From: Bacteroidota bacterium
Lineage (GTDB): Bacteria; Bacteroidota; Bacteroidia; B-17B0; B-17BO
Direction: 5' to 3'
Assembly: GCA_947462425.1 (NCBI GenBank)
Contig: CANHPI010000173.1
Span: forward strand, 1-6,360
Length of the DNA: 6,360 nt
The notes beneath the pieces are model-generated. The model worked only from the letters and a program-made list of their open reading frames with translations. It made no database searches and was not told where the DNA came from. The position numbers and the translations under genes were made by a program. Below are positions 1 to 6,360 of the stretch, piece after piece (positions within the stretch are counted from its first letter, which is position 1; every line of letters begins with the position of its first letter).

Positions 1-1768
1 AATTACCATTTTCATATTTCACCTCTTTAGTTAAATTGGTTACCATTTCTTTCATTTCATTTAAAAATAAATGGGGGTCGTATTCTCCTTTTTCAATTTG
101 CCGTAATTTTTTTTCCCACATTCCTGTTAACTCTACCGATTTTAATAATTCGTTATTAATGGTTTTTATTAATTGAATACCGGTAATTGTTGGAACTAAA
201 TTTTTTCTTTGTCTAACAACATAATTTCGTTTAAATAACGTTTCAATAATGTTTGCTCTGGTTGAAGGACGACCAATGCCATTATCTTTCATTAATTCCC
301 TAAGTTCTAAATCATCCACTTGTTTGCCTGCTGTTTCCATGGCTCTTAACAGAGATGCTTCGGTATGCATTTTTGGTGGTTGTGTTTGTTTTTCTTGTAA
401 ATCAGGAATATGTTCTCCTTTTTCTCCTTTTACAAATAGTGGCATAAATTGTTCTTCGTCGTCTTTTGTATCTGTTTCTTTTTTTGGAAACAAAACACGC
501 CAACCTTCTTCTAAAATAACTTTACCAGTAGCAGAAAATTCGTTTCCATCCACATCACCTAATACAACTGTATTACTTACTACACAATCAGGATAAAATG
601 CTGCTATAAATCTTCTTGCAACAATGTCGTATACTTGTTTTTCGGGTAAATACATTCCTGAAGGTGGGGTTATACCTGTCGGGATAATAGCGTGATGGTC
701 TGTTATTTTTTTATCATCAAATACTTTTTTACTTTTTCTGATAGGCTTATCCAATAATGCCTTAGTAAACTGAGCATAAGGCTTCATGTTTTCTAAAATG
801 CCTTTTATTTTTGGATACATATTATCCGGAAGATAAGTTGTATCAACCCTTGGATAGGTTACTAATTTTGATTCATACAGTTTTTGTAAATGTTTTAAAG
901 TATCATCTGCCGAAAAATTTAATTTTTTATTACACTCTACTTGTAATGAAGTTAAGTCAAATAATGGTAATGGACTTTCGTTTGCATTTTTTTTAGTGCT
1001 AGAAACTATTTCAAATAATTTATTTTTAATGTTTTCTAATATGGCACTAGCATCTTCTTTTGCAGTAAATTTTCGTTTTGCTGAATTAAATACGATGGCT
1101 CGATAGGTTGTTTTTAATTCCCAATAAATTTCAGGTTTAAAATTTTGTATTTCGTTATAACGATTTACTATTAGCGCTAGAGTAGGGGTTTGTACTCTTC
1201 CAATAGACAATACACCTTTTCCATTGGCATATTTAACAGTATATAATCTACTGGCATTCATTCCTAATAGCCAATCGCCTATAGCACGCGCATTACCGGC
1301 GGCATAAAGCAAATCATATTCTTTACTATCTTTTAAATTACCAAATCCTTCCTGAATAGCTTCGTCTGTTAATGATGAAATCCATAAACGTTTTACTGGT
1401 TTAGTATTTGATGCTTTTGATAAAACCCAACGTTGTATCAGTTCCCCTTCAATGCCAGCATCACCGCAGTTTACAACTTCAGTGCATTGTTCAATTAATG
1501 ATTTTAAAGTATTGAATTGCTTGGTTACTCCACTATTATCAATTACTTTTAATTGAAATTTTGGAGGAATCATTGGTAAAAAATCTAAATTCCAACGTTT
1601 CCAATCATCACTGTAATCATCTGGTGCTTTTAAGGTACATAAATGTCCAAAAGTCCAACTGATTAAATAACCATTGCCTTCAAAAAAACCATCTCTTCGG
1701 TTAGTAGCACCAACAATACGGGCAATTTCTTTTCCAACACTTGGTTTTTCGGCAATACAAAGAATCAC
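1..1768 (-). CDS. topB: DNA topoisomerase III, partial (C-terminus beyond the left edge)
   Basis: Type IA topoisomerase: it cuts one DNA strand through a 5'-phosphotyrosine link, passes the other strand and reseals. TopB acts in decatenation and in resolving recombination and replication intermediates. 589 codons are visible. The Toprim domain opens with IAEKPSVGKEIA (catalytic Glu7, Lys8) and continues with GDAGIEGELIQRW (Asp103, Glu107). SIGRVQTPTLALIV lies at 188-201, the active-site tyrosine is Tyr305 in TYPRVDTTYLP, and DHHAIIPT starts at 357. GRPSTRANII is at 499-508. The YPR-D-YLP context fits topoisomerase III rather than TopA. The start is GTG: an in-frame TAA lies three codons upstream and no ATG lies between, and the GTG places the Toprim motif at the expected N-terminus. 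The second acidic residue of the Toprim DxDxE triad is Gly105. Any C-terminal zinc-ribbon region is outside the window. The family call is secure. Confidence 0.96.
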   Translation of the reverse strand, partial: MILCIAEKPSVGKEIARIVGATNRRDGFFEGNGYLISWTFGHLCTLKAPDDYSDDWKRWNLDFLPMIPPKFQLKVIDNSGVTKQFNTLKSLIEQCTEVVNCGDAGIEGELIQRWVLSKASNTKPVKRLWISSLTDEAIQEGFGNLKDSKEYDLLYAAGNARAIGDWLLGMNASRLYTVKYANGKGVLSIGRVQTPTLALIVNRYNEIQNFKPEIYWELKTTYRAIVFNSAKRKFTAKEDASAILENIKNKLFEIVSSTKKNANESPLPLFDLTSLQVECNKKLNFSADDTLKHLQKLYESKLVTYPRVDTTYLPDNMYPKIKGILENMKPYAQFTKALLDKPIRKSKKVFDDKKITDHHAIIPTGITPPSGMYLPEKQVYDIVARRFIAAFYPDCVVSNTVVLGDVDGNEFSATGKVILEEGWRVLFPKKETDTKDDEEQFMPLFVKGEKGEHIPDLQEKQTQPPKMHTEASLLRAMETAGKQVDDLELRELMKDNGIGRPSTRANIIETLFKRNYVVRQRKNLVPTITGIQLIKTINNELLKSVELTGMWEKKLRQIEKGEYDPHLFLNEMKEMVTNLTKEVKYENGN

Positions 1769-1901
1769 TTTTATTTATATTTTTTGAAGCTTTAAATTAT
1801 AGTTTAATTCTATATTTTGTAAAAAAAGTTATACTCATTTTTTTAGATTTTTTAAATAACTTTATCATTTAAAGTAATATACATAAGTATATCGACAAAT
1901 T
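1769..1901. promoter_or_regulatory. Divergent spacer expected to hold promoters for topB and the M24 peptidase gene
   Basis: These 133 bases separate two genes that point away from each other, so the promoters of both probably lie here (inference from orientation). The stretch is almost entirely A and T. The only partial match I see to the Bacteroidetes -7 element TAnnTTTG on the plus strand is TAACTTTA at 1857-1864, with the last base differing. No TTG stands at the usual distance upstream, so I do not assign a promoter position. On the topB side several TATAAT-like runs occur, but in such AT-rich DNA they carry little weight. No Shine-Dalgarno sequence precedes either start. Confidence 0.45.
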
Positions 1902-2576
1902 ATGACGGATAAAATTAAACAGTTATTAGAAGCAGAACGAAAAGCTATTCATTTATTTGATGAAGCTGAAACAAGAGGATTGATTGTAGCCGGCAAAACA
2001 GAAAATGAATTAAATAAGCAATTATTTGATTTAGCTTTTGAATTATTTGGTATCACAAAGTTTTGGCACAAACGAATTGTTCGTGCAGGCAAAAATACCT
2101 TACAACCTTACAAAGAAAATCCACCTGATTTAATGATTGAAAATGATGACATCTTATTTTTTGATTTCGGACCTGTTTTCGAAGATTGGGAAGCGGATGT
2201 TGGCAGAACGTATGTTATTGGAAATGATTCTTTAAAATTAAAATTGAAAGCAGATATTGAATTAGCTTGGAAAGAATCGAGAGATTGGTTTTTTACTCAC
2301 CATAAAATAACAGGCGCTGAATATTATAAATATAATGTTGAGTTAGCTGCTAAATATGGATGGACTTTTGGCGGAGATATTGCCGGACATTTAATTGGTA
2401 ATTTTCCTCATGAAAAAATTGAAAGTGAAAGCCGTGATAATTACATTCATGAAGAGAATCATAAAGATATGTTATCGCCTGGTGTTTTGGGTACAAAGCG
2501 TGAATGGATTTTAGAGATTCATTTTGTAGATTCGGAAAAACAAATTGGCGGCTTTTACGAACAGTTTTTGATATGA
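1902..2576 (+). CDS. M24-family metallopeptidase (compact pita-bread-fold aminopeptidase-like protein)
   Basis: Probable cytoplasmic two-metal peptidase of the methionine aminopeptidase / aminopeptidase P / prolidase superfamily, 224 residues with no signal peptide. The five expected metal ligands can be placed: Asp88 (FDFGPVF), Asp99 (WEADVGRTYV), His163 (AGHLIGNFPHEK), Glu205 (ILEIHFVD) and Glu220 (GGFYEQFLI). His170 in the same GHxxGxxxHE motif matches the substrate-binding histidine of the superfamily. The protein is only the catalytic domain: the N-terminal creatinase/prolidase domain is absent. It does not look like the housekeeping methionine aminopeptidase, because GHLIG replaces GHGIG and the flanking motifs differ. 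The chain ends four residues after the last ligand. From memory, a group of compact M24 proteins in other phyla ends the same way (GFFEQLL-like), so I do not regard it as truncated. The substrate is unknown. The permease gene follows after 67 bases on the same strand, with no terminator between them. Confidence 0.9.
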   Translation: MTDKIKQLLEAERKAIHLFDEAETRGLIVAGKTENELNKQLFDLAFELFGITKFWHKRIVRAGKNTLQPYKENPPDLMIENDDILFFDFGPVFEDWEADVGRTYVIGNDSLKLKLKADIELAWKESRDWFFTHHKITGAEYYKYNVELAAKYGWTFGGDIAGHLIGNFPHEKIESESRDNYIHEENHKDMLSPGVLGTKREWILEIHFVDSEKQIGGFYEQFLI

Positions 2577-2643
2577 TAATTTGAGAAAGTTTTTTGTATA
2601 TAAACGGTAAAAAGAAATTGATTGAATTGTTTACTTTTACAGT

Positions 2644-3885
2644 ATGGCGTTGTTGCTCAAAGAAAATATTAAAGTTGCTACTGATTCTATTAAAGGGAAT
2701 AAGTTAAGAGCATTTTTAACCATGCTAATAATTTTTTTTGGAATTACTGCTTTGGTTGGTATTTCATCTGCTATTGATGCTATGAAAGGATCTATCAATA
2801 GTAACTTTACTAGTTTAGGAGCTAATTCATTTACAATCCGAAATAAATCCACATCTGTTCGAATTGGTAGAAGAGGAAAGCCTTCAAAAAAATACACCCC
2901 TATTAATTACAAAGAAGCCATGCGTTTTAAAAAGGAATTTATTTTTCCTGTTACAACCGCAGTTTCAACAATGGCATCTTTTAATTCGCTCTTAAAATTT
3001 GAATCAGAAAAAACGAATCCAAATATTCAAGTGTTTGGTGGTGACGAAAATTATTTAATGACTAGTGGCTATGAGTTAGAAAAAGGCAGAAACTTTTCTC
3101 CGCAAGAAATATTAACCGGAACTCATATTGTAATTATTGGAAAAGATGTAGAGTTTGCTTTGTTTAAAGGTAAACAAAAAGCATTAGATAAGTTTGTAAC
3201 CATTAATGGAGGTAAGTATAAAGTTATAGGAGTGCTTGCCAGCAAGGGAAATAGCATGGGTTTTGGAGGAGATAAGGTTTGTATTATTCCGTTAACTGCT
3301 GCTCGGCAATATTTTAGCAAACCAGATATGAGTTTTACAATTAGCGTATTAGCTAAAAATTCGCAATGGTTAGATTTAGCAATTGGAGAATCAAATGGTT
3401 TGTTTAGGAAAATTAGGGGAGTTCATTTAGGTGAAGAAGATAATTTTGAAATTACGCGTGCCGATAATTTAGCAAGTATATTAATTGGCTTAACAAGTAA
3501 AGCATCTATGGGTGCTCTTATTATTGGAATTATTACTTTGATTGGAGCTTCTATAGGTTTAATGAATATCATGTTAGTGTCAGTAACAGAACGTACTAAA
3601 GAAATTGGAATTAGAAAAGCACTTGGCGCTACTGCCGAAACAATAAAAATGCAGTTTTTAATAGAGAGTATTGTAATTTGTATAGGTGGCGGATTTTTTG
3701 GTATTTTAATGGGAATTATTTGTGCCAATTTAATTTCATTTAATTTGAGTTCCGATTTTTTTATGCCATGGTTTTGGATTATTACAGGCTTCTTAGTTTG
3801 CTTAGCAGTTGGATTGATTAGTGGTTATTTACCTGCTAAACGCGCATCTCAATTAGATCCAATTGAATGCTTAAGGTTTGAGTAG
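2644..3885 (+). CDS. ABC transporter permease, MacB/FtsX type
   Basis: Inner-membrane permease subunit of a type VII (MacB-like) ABC system, 413 residues. Such systems move or extract substrates at the periplasmic face using force transmitted from a cytoplasmic ATPase. The layout is typical: transmembrane helix 1 near residues 22-44, a large periplasmic domain (MacB_PCD type) to about residue 285, then three helices near 289-312, 338-363 and 375-396. The cytoplasmic segment TERTKEIGIRKALGAT after helix 2 (315-330) is the family's signature coupling region, and PAKRASQLDPIECLRFE closes the chain as usual. No ATPase gene lies in the window. The gene upstream is a peptidase and the one downstream is convergent, so the partner must be encoded elsewhere or left unassigned. 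The ATG at 2644 gives the standard short cytoplasmic N-terminus. The substrate cannot be inferred, and I give no gene symbol because macB itself carries a fused ATPase. Confidence 0.93.
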   Translation: MALLLKENIKVATDSIKGNKLRAFLTMLIIFFGITALVGISSAIDAMKGSINSNFTSLGANSFTIRNKSTSVRIGRRGKPSKKYTPINYKEAMRFKKEFIFPVTTAVSTMASFNSLLKFESEKTNPNIQVFGGDENYLMTSGYELEKGRNFSPQEILTGTHIVIIGKDVEFALFKGKQKALDKFVTINGGKYKVIGVLASKGNSMGFGGDKVCIIPLTAARQYFSKPDMSFTISVLAKNSQWLDLAIGESNGLFRKIRGVHLGEEDNFEITRADNLASILIGLTSKASMGALIIGIITLIGASIGLMNIMLVSVTERTKEIGIRKALGATAETIKMQFLIESIVICIGGGFFGILMGIICANLISFNLSSDFFMPWFWIITGFLVCLAVGLISGYLPAKRASQLDPIECLRFE

Positions 3886-3907
3886 TTACACTATTTCACA
3901 ATTGCAA

Positions 3908-3926
3908 CAGAAAAAATTATTTTCTG
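3908..3926. terminator. Possible weak hairpin at the convergent gene junction
   Basis: CAGAAAA at 3908-3914 pairs perfectly with TTTTCTG at 3920-3926 around a five-base loop, giving a 7-bp AT-rich stem. It sits 22 bases after the permease stop and overlaps the last codons and stop of the convergent barrel gene, so it could act on transcripts from both sides. No separate T-run follows on the plus strand. On the minus strand the only T-rich stretch is within the hairpin itself. The stem is weak, and chance is a serious alternative in sequence this AT-rich. Confidence 0.35.
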
Positions 3927-4570
3927 GTTAAACCATAGTAAAAACCAAACCCTAAATTTATCATACTCATATTCCAATTATTTTTTACTTTGCTATATTC
4001 AAAATATTTATCAAAACCTGAATAGGTTGGGTCAAATTTTGAAAAATTATAATTGTATGAAATGTGCCCACCAATGGCAAAATTGGGATCTACAATAAAA
4101 TAAATTCCGATTACTGGTTCTATAAATGCGCCGGCAAATTCTGTAGGATACTTTCCTTTTAATGAATCATTTTTGTAAATAACTCCATTGTATTGATTAA
4201 AATTATATCCAGTATTAATTGAAAATGTAGTAAAACCATTATCACTAAAAAATTTATCGAAACCCAATTTTAAATAACCATTTTGTGATTGCATATTGGC
4301 ATTTAAATTTTGATCTCTAAAAACTTTTTGCGATTTATAATACGTGTAAGAATAGCCTAGACCTACAAAAAAATCCGAAGTTATTTTATAACTTATATTC
4401 ATATCAGCTGACACAACACCTGAAAATGAATTACGAAATGCATTACTTGAAACCACTTTAGGAATACTTACATTTCCTCTTATAGAAAATTTCGGTAATT
4501 GTGGTGCTTTATCCTGAGAAAAAGAAACCAAGCAACTCATTACTATAAAATATGAAAGTATAAACTTCAT
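3917..4570 (-). CDS. Secreted outer-membrane beta-barrel-like protein, function unknown
   Basis: 217 residues with a Sec signal peptide: Lys2, a hydrophobic stretch to about residue 17 and probable cleavage after Ser18 (VSFS|QDK), the Bacteroidetes habit of leaving Gln at the new N-terminus. The rest is a run of alternating, aromatic-rich amphipathic segments typical of small outer-membrane barrels, for example DFFVGLGYSYTYY, GYLKLGFDKFF, TFSINTGYNFNQY, FIEPVIGIYFIV, NFAIGGHISYNYNF and a final strand MINLGFGFYYGL close to the C-terminus. An 8- to 10-strand barrel is plausible but was not modelled. There is no OmpA-like peptidoglycan-binding domain and no C-terminal sorting domain. The gene follows serC by 44 bases on the same strand and may be transcribed with it, although their functions look unrelated. 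I do not recognise a specific family and assign no substrate. Confidence 0.82.
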   Translation of the reverse strand: MKFILSYFIVMSCLVSFSQDKAPQLPKFSIRGNVSIPKVVSSNAFRNSFSGVVSADMNISYKITSDFFVGLGYSYTYYKSQKVFRDQNLNANMQSQNGYLKLGFDKFFSDNGFTTFSINTGYNFNQYNGVIYKNDSLKGKYPTEFAGAFIEPVIGIYFIVDPNFAIGGHISYNYNFSKFDPTYSGFDKYFEYSKVKNNWNMSMINLGFGFYYGLTRK

Positions 4571-4614
4571 TTGTTGTTAACTAGTTGCTTGGTAGTATAA
4601 TGTATAAAAAGAGA

Positions 4615-5688
4615 TTAAGCGAATTTAGCTTCAAAAGCTTTCATCACCTCTACTAAAACTTGAACACTGTCAATTGGTAAAGCGTTATACATTGATGCTC
4701 TATATCCACCAACATCTCTATGTCCACGAATACCATCGATATTAGCACTCTTCCATAATTTATCAAACTCAGATTCTAATTCTGGTTTGGTTAATAAAAA
4801 GCAAGCATTCATATTACTTCTATCTTCTTTGGCAGTAGTACCAACAAACTGCGAATTTCTGTCAATTTCGTTATATAATAAATCTGCTTTTTGCTGATTG
4901 ATTTTTTCTATCCAAGTAATTCCACCATTTTGTTTTAACCAACGTAAAGTAAGCATCGTAACATATACTGGAAATACTGGAGGTGTATTATACATTGATT
5001 CTCCTTTAATATGTACTTGATAATCTAACATGGATAACATTTTACGGCCTGTTTTACCAAGTGCATCTTTTTTTACCATGATCATTGTGCTACCAGCGGG
5101 ACCAATGTTTTTTTGAGCACCTGCATAAATTAAAGCAAAATCTTTTGCGTTTACTTTTCTACTAAAAATATCAGAACTCATATCACATACTAACGGAACT
5201 TCACATTTAGGGAAATGTTTCATTTGAGTTCCATAAATTGTATTGTTTGATGTGATATGAAAATAATCAGCATCTTTTGGTACTTCGTATCCTTTAGGAA
5301 TGTAGCTAAAGTTTTTGTCCTCTGATGATGCAATAACTTTAGTGTTACCAATTATTTTAGATTCTTTAATGGCTTTACTCGCCCAAACGCCTGTATTTAA
5401 ATAAGCAGCATAACCATTATCACTTAATAAATTATAAGGAACCATTGCAAATTGTGTGCTTGCACCACCACCTAAATATAAAACTTCATAATCATCACCA
5501 ACTTCAAATAATTCTTTTATTAATGCGCGCGCTTCATCCATTACCGCAACGTAATTTTTACTGCGATGTGAAATTTCTAATAACGATAAATTCATATTAT
5601 CGAAATTGATACAAGCTTCTGCTGATTGTTTTAAAACTTCTAAAGGTAAAATACCTGGACCAGCGCTGAAATTGTGAACTTTTGACAT
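4615..5688 (-). CDS. serC: Phosphoserine aminotransferase
   Basis: Pyridoxal-phosphate enzyme converting 3-phosphohydroxypyruvate and glutamate to 3-phosphoserine and 2-oxoglutarate (second step of serine synthesis). In many bacteria it also serves the analogous step of pyridoxal-phosphate biosynthesis. 357 residues, close to the usual 360. Diagnostic positions are the N-terminal NFSAGPGILP, His41-Arg42 in ISHRSK (substrate phosphate contact), GGGAST at 73-78 and Trp102 (cofactor stacking). Asn149-Thr150, Asp169 in VCDMSSD (cofactor ring nitrogen), the Schiff-base Lys193 in YAGAQKNIGPAG and the C-terminal GIRGHRDVGGYRASMYNALP complete the set. The ATG at 5688 gives the standard N-terminus. 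No serA is adjacent in this window; the next gene downstream on the strand is a barrel protein. The promoter should lie in the 86 bases between this start and the terminator upstream of it, but I cannot place it. The assignment is firm. Confidence 0.98.
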   Translation of the reverse strand: MSKVHNFSAGPGILPLEVLKQSAEACINFDNMNLSLLEISHRSKNYVAVMDEARALIKELFEVGDDYEVLYLGGGASTQFAMVPYNLLSDNGYAAYLNTGVWASKAIKESKIIGNTKVIASSEDKNFSYIPKGYEVPKDADYFHITSNNTIYGTQMKHFPKCEVPLVCDMSSDIFSRKVNAKDFALIYAGAQKNIGPAGSTMIMVKKDALGKTGRKMLSMLDYQVHIKGESMYNTPPVFPVYVTMLTLRWLKQNGGITWIEKINQQKADLLYNEIDRNSQFVGTTAKEDRSNMNACFLLTKPELESEFDKLWKSANIDGIRGHRDVGGYRASMYNALPIDSVQVLVEVMKAFEAKFA

Positions 5689-5774
5689 AGGATTATTGGT
5701 TTGTTTTTATAATCGTTAAAATTAGTAATTATTATTAGAGCATAAAATATTCCTGTCTATATAATTTGGAACAT

Positions 5775-5808
5775 AAAAAAACTCAATCAATTTTGACTGA
5801 GTTTTTTT
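5775..5808 (-). terminator. Intrinsic terminator after the small lipoprotein gene
   Basis: An 11-bp perfect stem (5775-5785 with 5798-5808) continues, after one A-C mismatch, into three further pairs (5787-5789 with 5794-5796) around a four-base loop. Seven A-T pairs at the base supply the T-run on either strand, so the element could work in both directions. On the minus strand it lies four bases past the stop of the 44-residue lipoprotein gene, so its evident role is to end the pyrH-lipoprotein transcript before serC. No plus-strand gene reads into it. Confidence 0.88.
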
Positions 5809-5812
5809 AATT

Positions 5813-5947
5813 TTATAACCAACCACCCATTGCGGTTTTTACAGTTTTTTTTCTCCCTTTGCAATCTTTTGGTGCTTTGCATGAAGTCATTAAAGTACCT
5901 ATTAAAATACTTATTGTAACTATAATTAAGTATTTTTTGAATTTCAT
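5813..5947 (-). CDS. Small predicted lipoprotein, 44 residues, function unknown
   Basis: A short gene supported by several independent signs. The protein starts MKFKKYLIIVTISILIG: a positively charged N-terminus followed by a hydrophobic core. It then runs into the lipobox LMTSC, which puts the acylated cysteine at residue 23. The mature part is only 22 residues (CKAPKDCKGRKKTVKTAMGGWL), strongly basic, with a second cysteine at position 29 and a Gly-Gly-Trp-Leu end. A strong terminator begins four bases after its stop. It lies 44 bases downstream of pyrH on the same strand, so co-transcription is likely. There is no Shine-Dalgarno sequence, as for its neighbours. Membrane anchoring by signal peptidase II is inferred from the lipobox. 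I do not recognise a named family or a function. The main alternative, a chance open frame, is unlikely given the signal sequence and the terminator placement. Confidence 0.8.
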   Translation of the reverse strand: MKFKKYLIIVTISILIGTLMTSCKAPKDCKGRKKTVKTAMGGWL

Positions 5948-5991
5948 TTTTTATATTTTATGATGTAAAATACCAATATACTTACTATTAA

Positions 5992-6360
<369 letters not shown>

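Noticed and set aside
249..996. Plus-strand open frames of 115 and 61 codons at 249-596 and 811-996
   Set aside because: They lie antisense inside topB, whose minus-strand frame is confirmed by multiple catalytic motifs. Their translations show no domain or sensible composition.
2607..2640. Possible stem GTAAAA / TTTTAC just before the permease start
   Set aside because: Six A/T-dominated pairs around a long loop; expected by chance in this base composition.
2637..3728. Three minus-strand open frames at 2637-2897, 3123-3320 and 3423-3728
   Set aside because: They are antisense to the permease gene. Their hydrophobic translations only mirror the codons of its membrane helices.
4529..4544. 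Lipobox reading of the barrel protein's leader (VMSC, Cys13)
   Set aside because: The hydrophobic core before Cys13 would be very short, Met sits at position -2, and the hydrophobic stretch continues past it to a normal signal peptidase I site (SFS|Q). A barrel protein also does not need a lipid anchor.
4571..4614. Palindrome AACTAGTT and nearby GTTAAC in the serC-barrel spacer
   Set aside because: Short symmetric words without a repeat partner or known operator match; no support for a regulatory site.

Overview
The window looks like an ordinary stretch of chromosome from a low-GC member of the Bacteroidetes (Bacteroidota), possibly near the Flavobacteriales. The evidence is strong AT richness, no Shine-Dalgarno sequence ahead of any start codon, signal peptides of Bacteroidetes type (cleavage just before Gln; a short 'MTSC' lipobox), and the Bacteroidetes-like form of topoisomerase III. 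No RNA gene, insertion sequence, CRISPR array or phage gene is visible. Genes fill nearly all of the window.

Layout. At the left, on the minus strand and running off the edge, is topB (DNA topoisomerase III, 1-1768, C-terminus missing). A 133-base AT-rich divergent spacer separates it from two plus-strand genes: a compact M24-family metallopeptidase (1902-2576) and, 67 bases later, a MacB/FtsX-type ABC transporter permease (2644-3885). The permease converges on a minus-strand gene for a small secreted outer-membrane beta-barrel-like protein (3917-4570). A small hairpin (3908-3926) lies at the junction. Upstream of the barrel gene, on the same strand and 44 bases away, is serC (phosphoserine aminotransferase, 4615-5688).

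Right of serC a clear intrinsic terminator (5775-5808) ends the next minus-strand unit. That unit consists of pyrH (UMP kinase, C-terminal half only, running in from the right edge) followed by a 44-residue lipoprotein gene (5813-5947) that is easy to miss because of its size.

The genes do not form one pathway. They are housekeeping functions (DNA topology, serine and pyridoxal-phosphate biosynthesis, pyrimidine nucleotides), one general peptidase and three envelope proteins. Likely transcription units, inferred from spacing and orientation only, are topB alone or with genes beyond the edge; peptidase plus permease; serC plus barrel protein; and pyrH plus small lipoprotein. I found no convincing new multi-gene system. 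The least explained item is the small lipoprotein between pyrH and serC.
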